Below, piece after piece: positions 38,779 to 48,962 of a DNA stretch of 64,000 nt (position 1 is its first letter; each line of letters begins with the position of its first letter). The translations under genes and the position numbers were made by a program. This DNA is from Pseudomonadota bacterium (GTDB lineage Bacteria; Pseudomonadota; Alphaproteobacteria; Sphingomonadales; Govanellaceae), in the NCBI GenBank assembly GCA_003577275.1, contig QEVO01000002.1, positions 434,001-498,000 of the forward strand, read 5' to 3'. Under the pieces are notes generated by a model. The model did not search any database. It was not told where the DNA came from and was given only the letters and a program-made list of their open reading frames with translations.

Positions 38779-39882
38779 TCAGCGACTTGCAACCGTCACC
38801 GGGGCCGGCGCCTTGACCAGGGATGACAGCGGCACCAAGGCGATACCGCGCCGGCGAGCGGCGGGAATCCAGTCGCGCAACGCGGCGATGGTCTGGGCGT
38901 GGGGATGGCCGATGGCGATGGCCTGGCCCCGAGTGCGCGCCATGGCTTCGGCCTTCTCCAGTTGGGTCAGAATGGCGTCGGCGTTGCGTTCATTATCGAG
39001 GAATACGTTGCGCGCGCCATGGGGCATGCCGAGGGCGGCAGCGATGCGGACTCCCGCCGACTGTTCGGCGGTGCGGCTATCAAGGAATAACAACCCCTTG
39101 CCCGCCAGCTTTCGCAACACCAGCGTCATGGCGTCGGCGTCGGCGGTAAAGCGGCTGCCCATATGATTGTTGACGCCGACGAAGCCGGAAAAACGGCTTA
39201 AATTCCAGTCCAGCCGCCGTTCGATCTCGGCCGGCGGCAGATCGGTCAGGAGCGCGTTCCGTCCCGGGTCTGCGCTCGGACTTGCCGGCTCCATGGGCAG
39301 ATGCACCAAAAGCTCTTGGCCTTTGAGGCGGGCGTTTAAGGTCTGCGCCGGCAGATTGCGGGCATAGGGCAGGAACGCCATGGTGATCGGCCGCGGCAGA
39401 TCGGCTACTTTTCGCGCCGCCGCTTCGTTGAGGCCTAAGTCATCGATGACGATGGCGAGACGCGGCTGATGCTCGGCGCCGGCCGGCACGGCGGCGGCAT
39501 AGCGCCGCCACGGCGGCAAGTCGTCATCCACTGGCGGCGCGATATTCTGTGCCGGACGAGGCAGCGGCATCGGCGGCGTCGATTTTAACGACGGCATGGC
39601 CGCACGCACCTCGGGGGCGAGCGGAACCGTGGCGGCCAACGCCGCTTCCGCCGCCGGTTGGCGCATCAGATCGGCAACATACATCACGCCGACAGCCGTT
39701 GCCGCCAGCACCGCCAGGGCGTGAACGGCCAGCCACTTTCGCTGCGGCTTGGCAGGACGCTTGGCTTTCCGGCGCGGGGCCGGAGCGGGTGCGGGCGTCT
39801 CCACCGCCAGGCCAAGCGCCATCCGCCGCCGCCCTGGGGCGGACGCCGTATTGCGCTGGCTGCCCTGCCGCTGCCTAGCCAC
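38779..39882 (-). CDS. Divergent polysaccharide deacetylase-family protein (YibQ-like)
   Basis: 367 aa from GTG 39882, chosen because AAAGGA lies 7 nt upstream; a TTG at 39897 is the other option. Basic, Ala/Pro-rich N-terminus, one membrane helix (about 50-70), a Pro-rich linker, then a NodB-like barrel (about 135-365): RLAIVIDDLGLNEAAARKV, ITMAFLPYA, LLVHLPMEP, GVNNHMGSRFT, LLFLDSRTA and AIGHPHAQTI. YibQ-type proteins keep some NodB metal residues; their activity is not settled, and a role in murein remodelling is suggested by family context. Inserted in reverse between trpE and trpG. Confidence 0.85.
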   Translation of the reverse strand: MARQRQGSQRNTASAPGRRRMALGLAVETPAPAPAPRRKAKRPAKPQRKWLAVHALAVLAATAVGVMYVADLMRQPAAEAALAATVPLAPEVRAAMPSLKSTPPMPLPRPAQNIAPPVDDDLPPWRRYAAAVPAGAEHQPRLAIVIDDLGLNEAAARKVADLPRPITMAFLPYARNLPAQTLNARLKGQELLVHLPMEPASPSADPGRNALLTDLPPAEIERRLDWNLSRFSGFVGVNNHMGSRFTADADAMTLVLRKLAGKGLLFLDSRTAEQSAGVRIAAALGMPHGARNVFLDNERNADAILTQLEKAEAMARTRGQAIAIGHPHAQTIAALRDWIPAARRRGIALVPLSSLVKAPAPVTVASR

Positions 39883-39976
39883 TCTAGTTCCTTTCAATTG
39901 CTTATCAGCCGTTCTTTAATATGACCCTGAAATGGTTTAGAAGAAGCAAACCGTTTGCCAGGGACCAGAGTCCAGC

Positions 39977-40561
39977 ATGTTTCTGCTGATCGATAACTAT
40001 GACAGTTTCACCTACAACCTCTACCATTATCTGGTCGAGTTGGAGGTCGAGGTCGAGGTGCGCCGCAATGACGCCCTGACAGCCGACGAGGCGCTGGCGC
40101 TCAAGCCCGAGGGCATCGTCCTGTCACCTGGCCCCTGCACGCCCGATGAGGCCGGCATCTGTCTCGATCTTGTCGCCAAGGCCGCCAGCAAGGTGCCGCT
40201 GATGGGCGTCTGTCTCGGCCACCAGACCATCGGCCAAGCATTTGGTGGCCGCGTGGTGCGCGCGCCGGTGCCCATGCACGGCAAGGTGAGCGCCATCTAC
40301 CACCGGGCGCGAGGGATTTTCTCCGGCATCCCCAATGGCTTTCACGCCACGCGCTACCATTCGCTGGTGGTTGCCCGGGAAAACCTGCCTTCCTGCCTGG
40401 CGGTCACGGCGGAAACCGAAGATGGACTGATCATGGGCCTGGAGCACAAGACCATGCCCCTCCACGGGGTCCAGTTCCATCCTGAAAGCATCACTTCAGA
40501 ACATGGGCATAAGCTTTTGAAAAATTTCATTGACCACGCGCGGTCCTTTACCGTTCACTGA
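39977..40561 (+). CDS. trpG: Anthranilate synthase component II (glutamine amidotransferase)
   Basis: 194 aa class I glutaminase. [13 protein letters not shown] start, [12 protein letters not shown] oxyanion region, nucleophile Cys79 in [15 protein letters not shown], and His168/Glu170 in VQFHPESI. Supplies ammonia to the TrpE product (may also serve folate synthesis). A stretch of Val-Glu repeats ([11 protein letters not shown]) occurs at 20-30. Ends 7 nt before trpD. Confidence 0.97.
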   Translation: MFLLIDNYDSFTYNLYHYLVELEVEVEVRRNDALTADEALALKPEGIVLSPGPCTPDEAGICLDLVAKAASKVPLMGVCLGHQTIGQAFGGRVVRAPVPMHGKVSAIYHRARGIFSGIPNGFHATRYHSLVVARENLPSCLAVTAETEDGLIMGLEHKTMPLHGVQFHPESITSEHGHKLLKNFIDHARSFTVH

Positions 40562-40568
40562 GGCCGGA

Positions 40569-41603
40569 ATGTCGCGGTTTAAGGAACTGATTGCGAAAGT
40601 GGCCGAGGCGCGGACGCTGACCGTCGCGGAGGCCAGCGAAGCCTTCGACATCATGATGTCGGGCGACGCCACGCCGGCCCAAGTGGGCGGCTTTTTGCTG
40701 GCGCTGCGGGTGCGCGGTGAAACGGTGGACGAGATCACCGGTGGCGCCATGGCGCTCCGTAAGCGCGCCCACACCATCGCCGCCCCGCAAGGAGCCATCG
40801 ATACCTGCGGCACCGGCGGCGACAGCGCCGGCACCTTTAACGTCTCCACCGCCGCCGCCCTGATCGCCGCCGCCTGCGGCGTGCCGGTGGCCAAGCACGG
40901 CAACAAGGCGGTGTCCTCGAAATCGGGCTCGGCCGACGTATTAGCCGCCCTTGGCGTCAATATCGAGGCTGGGCATGAGACGGCGGGACGGTCGCTCAGC
41001 GACCTGGGCATCACCTTCCTCCTGGCGCCGCGCCATCATGGCGCCATGAGGCACGTTGCGCCGATGCGCAGCGAGCTGGGCACCCGCACCATTTTCAACC
41101 TCCTGGGTCCGTTGGCCAACCCCGCCGAGACCCGCCGCCAGTTGATCGGCGTCTTCGATCGCAAATGGATCGAGCCGGTGGCCGAGGTGTTGGGACGGCT
41201 CGGCTCCGAGCGGGTGTGGGTGGTGCACGGCCGCGACGGCCTGGACGAGATCACCACCACGACGGAAACCGACGTTGCCGCCTTCGAGAACGGTCGCGTC
41301 CGCACCTTCGCCATCACGCCTGAGGAGGTGGGATTGAAGCGCGCCAAGCTGGCCGATCTGAAGGGTGGCGACGCTGAGGCCAACGCCGAAGCGCTCCACA
41401 CCATGCTGCGCGGCGCGGCCGGCGCTTACCGTGATATTGCGCTCCTCAATGCCGCCGCCGCCTTGGTGGTGGCCGGTAAGGCTGACGACCTGAAAGCGGG
41501 GGTGAAGATGGCGGCAGCGGCCATCGACAGTGGCCGCGTCCTGGCGCTGTTGGAGCGCTGGGTCGCGCTCACCAACCAACCGGCGGCGGATAATCAGGCA
41601 TGA
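40569..41603 (+). CDS. trpD: Anthranilate phosphoribosyltransferase
   Basis: 344 aa from ATG 40569 (the frame is open from 40530, within trpG). PRPP-binding glycine loop [16 protein letters not shown] near 80-95, [17 protein letters not shown], and the metal-binding DEIT segment ([14 protein letters not shown]). Adds the phosphoribosyl group to anthranilate. Overlaps trpC by ATGA. Confidence 0.97.
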   Translation: MSRFKELIAKVAEARTLTVAEASEAFDIMMSGDATPAQVGGFLLALRVRGETVDEITGGAMALRKRAHTIAAPQGAIDTCGTGGDSAGTFNVSTAAALIAAACGVPVAKHGNKAVSSKSGSADVLAALGVNIEAGHETAGRSLSDLGITFLLAPRHHGAMRHVAPMRSELGTRTIFNLLGPLANPAETRRQLIGVFDRKWIEPVAEVLGRLGSERVWVVHGRDGLDEITTTTETDVAAFENGRVRTFAITPEEVGLKRAKLADLKGGDAEANAEALHTMLRGAAGAYRDIALLNAAAALVVAGKADDLKAGVKMAAAAIDSGRVLALLERWVALTNQPAADNQA

Positions 41604-42397
41604 GCGATACCCTGGCTCAAATCTGCGCCGACAAGCGCGCCCATGTCATGACGCGGCAAGCGATGATGCCGTTGTCCGCCCTGGAAGCCCTGGCGCGGCT
41701 TGCCGCCCCGCCCCGGGGTTTTGCCCGGGCGCTGGCGGCGGCCAGCAAGGCCGGCCGCTACGGGCTGATCTGCGAAATCAAAAAAGCCAGCCCATCGAAG
41801 GGCTTGATCCGCGCCGATTTTGACCCCGCGGCGCTGGCCCGCGCTTACGCGGCGGGGGGGGCGACGTGCTTATCGGTACTGACCGACGAGCCTTATTTCC
41901 AGGGCCATGACAGCTACCTGATGGCGGCCCGTGCCGCTGTTGATTTACCTATATTACGCAAGGACTTCATGCTTGATCCTTATCAGGTGGTTGAAGCCCG
42001 GGCGCTGGGCGCGGATTGTATTCTGCTGATCCTGGCGGCGCTGAGTGACACCCAGGCGGCGGACCTGGAGGCGGCAGCCATGGAGTGGGGCCTGGATGTT
42101 TTGATCGAAGTGCATGACGTCGCCGAATTGGCGCGCGCGCATCGCCTGAAAAGCAAACTGATCGGCATAAACAATCGTAATTTAAAGACGTTAGAGGTTG
42201 ATCTTAAAACCTCCCTTGAGTTGGCCCCTCAGGTCAAGAAAGGGCGGCTGGTGGTGGGCGAAAGCGGCTTGTCGAACCGCGCCGACCTCGATCGTCTGGC
42301 GGCGGTGGGCGTCAAGGCGTTTCTCATCGGCGAAACCTTGATGCGCCAAACGGACGTCGAGGCCGCCACCCGCGCCCTCCTGAAAGGCGGCTGCTGA
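41600..42397 (+). CDS. trpC: Indole-3-glycerol phosphate synthase
   Basis: 265 aa TIM barrel. [20 protein letters not shown] near 55, [34 protein letters not shown], and [14 protein letters not shown] with [11 protein letters not shown] at the C-terminal phosphate site: all catalytic residues present. Part of 41930-42220 is more AT-rich than the rest. Its TGA overlaps the moaC start (TGATG). Confidence 0.97.
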   Translation: MSDTLAQICADKRAHVMTRQAMMPLSALEALARLAAPPRGFARALAAASKAGRYGLICEIKKASPSKGLIRADFDPAALARAYAAGGATCLSVLTDEPYFQGHDSYLMAARAAVDLPILRKDFMLDPYQVVEARALGADCILLILAALSDTQAADLEAAAMEWGLDVLIEVHDVAELARAHRLKSKLIGINNRNLKTLEVDLKTSLELAPQVKKGRLVVGESGLSNRADLDRLAAVGVKAFLIGETLMRQTDVEAATRALLKGGC

Positions 42398-42867
42398 TGA
42401 GCAAGCTCAGCCATTTGGACGATAAGGGTCAGGCCCGCATGGTGGACGTCTCCGAGAAGGACGTCACCAGCCGCAAGGCGGTGGCCAAGGGTCGCGTCCG
42501 GTTGAGCGCCGAGGCCTTGGCGCTGATCGTCGAGGGCAAGGCGCCCAAGGGCGACGTGTTCGCCGCCGCGCGGCTCGCCGGCATCATGGCGGCCAAGAAA
42601 ACCGCCGATCTCATTCCCTTGTGCCATCCCCTGCCGCTATCCGCTGTGAACGTGGATTTCACGGTCGAGAAGGAGGCCATCGAGATCACCGCGACGGTTA
42701 CCGTCAGCGGCCGCACCGGCGTCGAGATGGAGGCCCTGACCGCCGTCAGCGTCGCCGCGCTCACCCTTTACGATATGGTCAAGGCGGTGGACAAGCGCAT
42801 GGTGATCGGCGACATCCGGCTGGTGGCCAAGGAAGGCGGCCGCTCCGGCCGTTTTACGGCGGAGTAA
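42397..42867 (+). CDS. moaC: Cyclic pyranopterin monophosphate synthase MoaC
   Basis: 156 aa. Typical segments: [58 protein letters not shown], and [17 protein letters not shown] with the catalytic Lys/Asp. Acts with MoaA in the first step of molybdenum cofactor synthesis. Start overlaps the trpC stop by 1 nt, so it is translationally coupled to the trp genes. Confidence 0.97.
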   Translation: MSKLSHLDDKGQARMVDVSEKDVTSRKAVAKGRVRLSAEALALIVEGKAPKGDVFAAARLAGIMAAKKTADLIPLCHPLPLSAVNVDFTVEKEAIEITATVTVSGRTGVEMEALTAVSVAALTLYDMVKAVDKRMVIGDIRLVAKEGGRSGRFTAE

Positions 42868-42912
42868 GACGAATATCACCAATGAAATTAAAAGCTGCCA
42901 TTTTCTCTCTCG

Positions 42913-42982
42913 GTCATCTCCGCGAAAGCGGGGATCCAATCCCTTATCAAAGAATCTGGATTCCCGCTTTCGCGGGAATGAC
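42913..42982. repeat. Family A palindromic repeat, copy 4
   Basis: GTCATCTCCGCGAAAGCGGGGATC, spacer, then GGATTCCCGCTTTCGCGGGAATGAC in the moaC-moeA gap, 50 nt before the moeA start. One mismatch (T for C) in the first arm. Confidence 0.85.
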
Positions 42983-43032
42983 GGATGAGAATTGGGTGTG
43001 AACCCATTAGAGCGAAAGGATATTTAGCAGCC

Positions 43033-44247
43033 ATGGCCCGCTCCCCCCTGTTGCCCATCGATCAGGCCATCGCCGCCGTGCTGACGCCGTTCGCCCCACT
43101 GGCGGCGGAATCCGTGGCGATCGCTGAGGCCGCCGGCCGCACCCTGGCTGCCGATGTGACTGCCCATACATCGCAGCCGCCATTCGCCGCCTCGTCCATG
43201 GATGGCTATGCGGTGCGCGCGGCGGACACCGCCCGTTGTCCCGCTACGCTTAAGATCATCGATGAAATTCCCGCCGGCCGGGTTTCCACGGTTACCATCA
43301 GGCCGGGAGAAGCCGCCCGGATCTTTACCGGCGCGCCGCTGCCCGCTGGCGCAGATGCGGTGGTGATGCAGGAGAATACCGAGCGCCAGGGCGATACCGT
43401 CGTTATCAAGGAAGGGGTGGCCGTCGGGCGCTTCGTCCGCCCGGCCGGGCTTGATTTCACCGCCGGCCAGGTGCTGGTATCCGCCGGCGCCCGCCTGGAC
43501 GCCCGCCATATCGCGGTGGCCGCCGCCGCCAACTGGCCAACCCTGCCGGTGCGCCGCCGGCCGCGCATCGGCATACTGGCTTCGGGCGACGAATTGGTGC
43601 TGCCCGGCGAGCCGTGCGGACCGGGCCAGATCGTCAGCTCCAACAGCCTTGCCTTGGCGGCGCTGATCGAGGCGGAAGGCGGCGCGGCCATCGACTTCGG
43701 CATCGCTCGCGATACGGTGGCCGATTTGAAGCGCGCTGGGGAGGCCGCCCTGGCCGCCAAGCTTGACCTTCTGGTGACCTCGGGCGGCGCTTCGGTGGGC
43801 GAACACGACCTTATCCAGGCGGCGTTCGGCGAATTGGGGCTCGATCTGGAATTCTGGCGGGTCGCCATGCGACCGGGCAAACCTTTGCTTTACGGCAAGT
43901 TCGCCGGCCTGCCCCTCCTTGGCCTGCCCGGCAATCCGGTATCGTCGCTGGTCTGCGGCTACCTCTTCCTGGCGCCGGTGATCCGCCGCCTGCTGGGCCG
44001 CACGCCCGAACGCCTGCCGACCATGCCGGCGCGACTGGGAGCCGCCCTGCCCGAGAACGACGAACGCCAGGAATACCTGCGCGCCCGGCTGACGGAGAAG
44101 AACGGCGATCTGGTTGCGACGCCCTTCGCCAACCAGGACAGCAGCATGCTCTCTCCCCTGGCGGCGGCGGACGCCTTCATCATCCGGCCGCCGTTCGCGC
44201 CGCCGGCCGCCGCCGGCGATATGGCGGCCATCATCAAATTGTCCTGA
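43033..44247 (+). CDS. moeA: Molybdopterin molybdenumtransferase MoeA
   Basis: 404 aa from ATG 43033; the open frame back to 42985 begins in the repeat and is dropped. N-terminal domains with PFAASSMDGYAVRA and RIFTGAPLPAGADAVVMQEN; the MogA-like domain about 175-320 with GDELVLPGEP, LVTSGGASVGEHDLI and MRPGKPLLYGK; C-terminal domain to 404. Inserts molybdate into adenylylated molybdopterin. AAAGGA lies 12 nt before the ATG, a rather long spacing. Confidence 0.96.
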   Translation: MARSPLLPIDQAIAAVLTPFAPLAAESVAIAEAAGRTLAADVTAHTSQPPFAASSMDGYAVRAADTARCPATLKIIDEIPAGRVSTVTIRPGEAARIFTGAPLPAGADAVVMQENTERQGDTVVIKEGVAVGRFVRPAGLDFTAGQVLVSAGARLDARHIAVAAAANWPTLPVRRRPRIGILASGDELVLPGEPCGPGQIVSSNSLALAALIEAEGGAAIDFGIARDTVADLKRAGEAALAAKLDLLVTSGGASVGEHDLIQAAFGELGLDLEFWRVAMRPGKPLLYGKFAGLPLLGLPGNPVSSLVCGYLFLAPVIRRLLGRTPERLPTMPARLGAALPENDERQEYLRARLTEKNGDLVATPFANQDSSMLSPLAAADAFIIRPPFAPPAAAGDMAAIIKLS

Positions 44248-44262
44248 CACCGCCTGAACCTC

Positions 44263-44291
44263 TTGACGACAAATGCGAACTAAAGTAGAAC
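44263..44291 (+). promoter_or_regulatory. lexA promoter with overlapping SOS box
   Basis: A -35-like TTGACG (44263-44268), 17-nt spacer, and -10-like TAGAAC (44286-44291). The direct repeat GAAC-TAAAGTA-GAAC at 44277-44291 matches the alphaproteobacterial LexA box GTTC-N7-GTTC (read on the opposite strand) and covers the -10 element, so LexA should repress its own gene. Confidence 0.82.
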
Positions 44292-44340
44292 AATAAGGAA
44301 ACATCAAAGCGATGTCTGATCTTTCGCGTGGGAGGGCGGC

Positions 44341-45024
44341 ATGTTAACCCGAAAGCAGCGAGAACTGCTCATTTTCATCGACAAGCGGCTCAAGGAAGCG
44401 GGGGTTGCGCCGTCGTTCGATGAAATGAAGGAGGCGCTGTCCTTGAAGTCGAAGTCGGGCATTCACCGCCTGATCAATGCCCTGGAAGAGCGCGGCTTCA
44501 TCCGCCGTCTGCCGCACCGCGCCCGAGCGCTGGAAGTGTTGCGCCTGCCGGAGGTAACGCCGAGCCGTCCCGGCGCCGCCGTCATCACTCCCGACTTTAC
44601 CCGCAACCGCAAACCTGAACCCGCCGCCCCTACCGGGATCGAGGTGGTGGAGCTGCCGCTCCATGGCCGTATCGCCGCCGGCACCCCCATCGAGGCGTTA
44701 CAGCAGGACGGCAGCGTTGCCGTCCCGGCGGCGATCTTGGGCCGCGGCGATCATTATGCGCTGGAGGTGTCGGGCGATTCCATGGTCGAAGCCGGCATCC
44801 ATGACGGCGACACGGTGGTCATCAAGCGCTGCGACACCGCCGATAACGGCGACGTGGTGGTGGCGCTGGTGGACGACATCGAGGCGACCTTGAAAATCCT
44901 GCGCAAACGCGGCTCCCAGGTGGCGCTGGAGCCGGCCAATCAACGGCTGGAGACGCAGATTTACCCCGCTCATAAGGTCAAGATTCAGGGCAAACTGGTG
45001 GGGCTCTACCGGCGGTATTCGTAG
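44341..45024 (+). CDS. lexA: LexA repressor
   Basis: 227 aa. Winged-helix DNA-binding domain 1-65 ([20 protein letters not shown] as recognition region), linker, and S24 peptidase domain about 100-227 with the Ala113-Gly114 self-cleavage site (GRIAAGTP), Ser147 (SGDSMVEAG) and Lys185 (EATLKIL). Controls the SOS response; cleaved when RecA is activated. GGGAGGGCGG ribosome site. Its own promoter has a GAAC-N7-GAAC box 50 nt upstream. Confidence 0.98.
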   Translation: MLTRKQRELLIFIDKRLKEAGVAPSFDEMKEALSLKSKSGIHRLINALEERGFIRRLPHRARALEVLRLPEVTPSRPGAAVITPDFTRNRKPEPAAPTGIEVVELPLHGRIAAGTPIEALQQDGSVAVPAAILGRGDHYALEVSGDSMVEAGIHDGDTVVIKRCDTADNGDVVVALVDDIEATLKILRKRGSQVALEPANQRLETQIYPAHKVKIQGKLVGLYRRYS

Positions 45025-45070
45025 GCTTGTTTCCGTTCAGATAGATTTGCTGCAATTACCTACTTTAACT

Positions 45071-45139
45071 GTCATCCCCGCGTAAGCGGGGATCCAGTCA
45101 TTTAATTTTACTATGGATTCCCGCTTTCGCGGGAATGAC
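45071..45139. repeat. Family A palindromic repeat, copy 5
   Basis: GTCATCCCCGCGTAAGCGGGGATC, spacer containing TTTTACTATGG, then GGATTCCCGCTTTCGCGGGAATGAC. Between convergent lexA and comEC ends. Its spacer closely resembles that of the copy at 38681-38749. Confidence 0.88.
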
Positions 45140-45167
45140 GGCGAGAGTTGGATTGATCCTCTCCGCC

Positions 45168-47309
45168 TTAGCGGCGGCCGCCCCACGGGCGGCCGTTGCG
45201 CTGATCGCCGACCGCTTCCACCCGCACCTCGCCCCCCTCAAACCACAGCGCGTGGCCGCCGTTATCCCGCCGCTCGCGCCGGCCGATCTTGATCTGCGGG
45301 CCGACACAGGCGCGCGGCAACCACAGATCCGCTATCAGGACATCGGCGCGTCGACAATCATCGGCCAGCGCATCCGCGTGTTTCGGCAACGCCACGACAT
45401 GACCGGAAGGCGGACGATAGAGGCAGCCCAAGCCATCGCAACTCAACCAACGGTCGGGGCTGACGCCGTGATCCGGCCAAGTCGTGGTCCCTTTGGCAGA
45501 CCATTGGGCGATGCGATCGCGCTCCCATTTATGGGCCCGTCCCGGCGTCAGCGCGTAACTGCCATCGGCCAGACGCACCGCCGCCAAATTGCCCTCGCCG
45601 GCCATGAAGACGTCCGCCGGCCGAGCGGCAGCCATCAGCGCGACGCCCAGGAGGAGCGGCGCCACACCCAATAGCCTAATCCGCGACCGCCACGCCACCA
45701 GCCAGACGCCGCCGGCGATAAACGCCAAATAGGCGGCAAACGGCATCGCCGGCACATGCACGACGGCCTTATCGAAGGACGAAATCCAGACCGCAATATC
45801 GATCACCAATTGGATGCCTTTCCCGGCCAACGCCAAGGGCCAGGCTTCCAGGCCAAACGGCATGGCGACGACGCCCAGGATCAATAACGGCATGATGAGG
45901 CTGCCGGTGAGCGGAATCGCCACCGCGTTCGCCGCCACGCCCAGGAGCGGCACATTGCCGAAATAGAACAGCGCCGCCGGTGCGATGGCGGCCTCGGCAA
46001 CCAAGGTGGAAACCACAATCCCCACCAAGGCCAAAGCGAGCTTGCCGGTCATGCCGGGCGCCTGACGTTCCGTCGCGGCGCGCCGACGCTGACGCATATA
46101 CTCGTAAAACGCCACCAGCGCGGCAACGGCGGCAAAGGACATCTGAAAGCTGATGCTGACCAGGGACACCGGCGACAACGCCAGCAGCGCCAAGCCGGCC
46201 AGCGCCACCATGCGCAGGGAAATCGCCTGCCGGTCGAGAATGACGGCGATCAGCACCAGGCTCGCCATGAGGAAGGAGCGCTCGGCGGGCACCTGAAGGC
46301 CGCTGATGAGAAGGTAGAAATAGGCGGCGATGATGGACAGCGCCGCCGCCCATTTCTTGATGGGATATTTCAGCGCCCATGGCTCGATAAGCGCCAACAT
46401 CGCCCTGAGCGCGACAAACACGATGCCCGTCACCATCGCCATATGCAGACCGGAGATCGACAGCAGGTGCGCCAGCCCGGCATTGCGCATGGCGTCGACC
46501 ACGGGGGCGGGAATAGCGCCTTGAAAGCCGGTGACCAGGGCGTCGGCGATGAACCTGGCGTCGCCGGGAATGGCCGCTTTCAGCCGCGATGAGATGGCCA
46601 GACGCAAGCGCTCGAGCCGGGCGCGAAAACCGGCATCAGAATCTGCGCCGTCAACGGTTGCCGCCACCGGTGATATCGCGACGCCAAGGGCGCCGATTTG
46701 ACGGAAATAAAGTTCCCGGGAAAAATCGTAATCGCCGGGCAGCGACGGCGGCTTGGGCGGCCACAGGATCGCCCGCAGCTGCACCCGGCGGCCTGGCATA
46801 GCGTCGCGGCTGTCCGTGCGCACGCTGAGGCGGATTTTACGCGGCGTCTCTTCCGCCGCCAGACCCTCGATATGCCGCACGCCGATCACCAGTCGAACCT
46901 CGCCGCGGGTCCGCTCCTCCATCGAGATGACCTCGCCCGCCACGGCCACCGGCCCGATGCGCCGCTCCAGAATCGGCGCTTGCTTCCACGCCGCCATCAT
47001 TGACGACCAGGCGATGCCGGCGGCGACGGCGGCCAGCAGCGTCAAGATGGTGCGGGAGACGCCAAACGGCCGCCGCCAGGCGGCCACGGCGAAAGTCAGC
47101 GCGGGAATAAGAGAGGCCAGTACAGGCGGCTCGCGCTTCAGGGCGAAATACCCGCCGATACCGGCGGCAAAGGCGACGACGATCCAGATGACCGCTGCGT
47201 ACCGGGCTTCTTCCGCCAGGCTGTGCGCGTGATCGAGAAGCGCGGCGCGCCATGGCGCGCCGAACCGTTTTACCGCTGATGATGCGTCTTCTCTGACCTC
47301 GCCCGCCAT
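45168..47309 (-). CDS. comEC: ComEC/Rec2-family DNA-uptake membrane protein
   Basis: 713 aa from ATG 47309 (AAGGGG 5 nt upstream); ATG 47330 is also possible. N-terminal helices and a DUF4131-type OB domain (about 30-210), then the competence domain (about 225-530) with HLLSISGLHMAMVTGIVF and many helices. The C-terminal segment replaces the metallo-beta-lactamase-like domain but has no HxHxDH motif. Forms the inner-membrane channel for transforming DNA. Convergent with lexA and divergent from gltX. Confidence 0.92.
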   Translation of the reverse strand: MAGEVREDASSAVKRFGAPWRAALLDHAHSLAEEARYAAVIWIVVAFAAGIGGYFALKREPPVLASLIPALTFAVAAWRRPFGVSRTILTLLAAVAAGIAWSSMMAAWKQAPILERRIGPVAVAGEVISMEERTRGEVRLVIGVRHIEGLAAEETPRKIRLSVRTDSRDAMPGRRVQLRAILWPPKPPSLPGDYDFSRELYFRQIGALGVAISPVAATVDGADSDAGFRARLERLRLAISSRLKAAIPGDARFIADALVTGFQGAIPAPVVDAMRNAGLAHLLSISGLHMAMVTGIVFVALRAMLALIEPWALKYPIKKWAAALSIIAAYFYLLISGLQVPAERSFLMASLVLIAVILDRQAISLRMVALAGLALLALSPVSLVSISFQMSFAAVAALVAFYEYMRQRRRAATERQAPGMTGKLALALVGIVVSTLVAEAAIAPAALFYFGNVPLLGVAANAVAIPLTGSLIMPLLILGVVAMPFGLEAWPLALAGKGIQLVIDIAVWISSFDKAVVHVPAMPFAAYLAFIAGGVWLVAWRSRIRLLGVAPLLLGVALMAAARPADVFMAGEGNLAAVRLADGSYALTPGRAHKWERDRIAQWSAKGTTTWPDHGVSPDRWLSCDGLGCLYRPPSGHVVALPKHADALADDCRRADVLIADLWLPRACVGPQIKIGRRERRDNGGHALWFEGGEVRVEAVGDQRNGRPWGGRR

Positions 47310-47430
47310 CCCTGCCCCTTGTCTTTTCATTGTGCGGCCAGCCCGCGTTCCTGGCAATCGGCAGCGTGGTTTGACTTGGCAAGTTCGTATGTTAGAACAC
47401 CCGCCAGACCATTAAGAAGGTATCCCCGCC

Positions 47431-48837
47431 ATGGCGTCCGTCGTCACCCGCTTCGCCCCCTCGCCCACCGGCTTTCTGCATATCGGCGGGGCGCGCACGG
47501 CGCTGTTCAACTGGCTTTTTTCCAAACACCACGGCGGCCTGTTCCGCCTGCGTATCGAGGACACCGATCGCGCCCGCTCCACCGATGAAGCCATCGCCGC
47601 CATTCTCGACGGCCTGAGCTGGCTCGGGCTCCACTGGGATGGCGAGACGGTCTACCAATATGCGCGGCGGGAGCGCCATGCCGAGGTGGCGCGCCAGCTA
47701 CTGGCTGCCGGCAATGCCTACCCCTGTTACTGCTCGCCCGAGGAACTGGAGGAGATGCGCGCCCGCGCCCGCGCCGAAGGGCGGCCCGTCCGCTATGACG
47801 GCGCCTGGCGCGACCGCGATCCGGCGGATGCGCCCAAGGGTGTCGCCCCGGTCATCCGCTTCAAATCGCCCAACGAAGGGACCATCACCATCGACGACAA
47901 GGTGCAAGGCCCGGTCACCTTCGCCAATGAGCAATTGGACGACATGGTGCTGCTGCGCGCCGACGGCACGCCCACCTACATGCTCTCCGTGGTGGTGGAC
48001 GACCAGGACATGGGCGTCACCCACGTCATTCGCGGCGACGATCATCTGACCAACGCCGGCCGACAGGCGCAACTGATCGACGCCATCGGCTGGCAGCGCC
48101 CGGTCTATGCCCACATCCCGCTCATTCACGGGCCGGACGGCGCCAAGCTGTCCAAGCGCCACGGCGCGCTCGGCGTCGATGCCTACCGCGACATGGGTTA
48201 TCTGCCGGAAGCCTTGCGCAATTACCTCCTGCGCCTGGGCTGGGGGCACGGCGACGATGAGATCATTTCCACCGAGCAAGCCATCGAGTGGTTTGACCTC
48301 GACGGCTGCGGCAAGGCGGCGGCGCGCTTCGATTTCGTCAAGTTGGAAAGCCTCAACGGCCACTACATGCGCGCCGCCGACGATGCGGCGCTGGCGGCTC
48401 ATACCCTGCCGTTCGTGGAAAAGAAGCTTGGCCGGGCGCTCCAGGACACCGAGAAGGCCCTCCTGGCGCGCGCCATGGCCGGCTTGAAGCCCCGCGCCCG
48501 GACTCTGGTGGATTTGGCGGAAAGCGCGCTTTTCTACTTCCGCGCCCGACCACTGCCATTAAGTGAAAAAGCGGCCAAGCTCCTTGATGGCGACGCCCGG
48601 CAAACCTTGCGCGAAGCGAGGGCGGCGCTCAACGCCGTCGAGGTTTGGAGCGAAGGCGAGATCGAGGCTCGAATCAAAGCCTTGGCTGAAGAACGCGGTT
48701 TGAAACTGGGTAAGATCGCCCAGCCGCTGCGCGCCGCGTTGACCGGATCCGACGCTTCGCCGGGAATTTTCGAGGTTTTGGCGCTGCTTGGCCGCGAAGA
48801 AAGCTTGGCCCGCATCGCCGATCAGGCGGCGGCATAA
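47431..48837 (+). CDS. gltX: Glutamyl-tRNA synthetase
   Basis: 468 aa class I synthetase. HIGH motif as HIGG at 17-20 ([18 protein letters not shown]), KMSKS-type [10 protein letters not shown] near 240, and the C-terminal anticodon-binding domain (about 320-468). Charges tRNA-Glu, and likely tRNA-Gln in an organism that uses the amidotransferase route. Starts its own unit, with gltA 125 nt further on. Confidence 0.97.
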   Translation: MASVVTRFAPSPTGFLHIGGARTALFNWLFSKHHGGLFRLRIEDTDRARSTDEAIAAILDGLSWLGLHWDGETVYQYARRERHAEVARQLLAAGNAYPCYCSPEELEEMRARARAEGRPVRYDGAWRDRDPADAPKGVAPVIRFKSPNEGTITIDDKVQGPVTFANEQLDDMVLLRADGTPTYMLSVVVDDQDMGVTHVIRGDDHLTNAGRQAQLIDAIGWQRPVYAHIPLIHGPDGAKLSKRHGALGVDAYRDMGYLPEALRNYLLRLGWGHGDDEIISTEQAIEWFDLDGCGKAAARFDFVKLESLNGHYMRAADDAALAAHTLPFVEKKLGRALQDTEKALLARAMAGLKPRARTLVDLAESALFYFRARPLPLSEKAAKLLDGDARQTLREARAALNAVEVWSEGEIEARIKALAEERGLKLGKIAQPLRAALTGSDASPGIFEVLALLGREESLARIADQAAA

Positions 48838-48962
48838 GGAAGGGTATACTTTCGTAACGTTTACCGGCTATAACACAGGACAAAAAACGGCACCGCAACC
48901 GCCCCTTGCCGGCGCTTAATGACCCGGTTTGCGGGTGGATTAGAAACGTATAAGGAGTTGCG

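Noticed and set aside
48838..48962. Possible tRNA in the gltX-gltA gap
   Set aside because: No cloverleaf arms or T-loop consensus could be found on either strand; it looks like a simple promoter/leader region.
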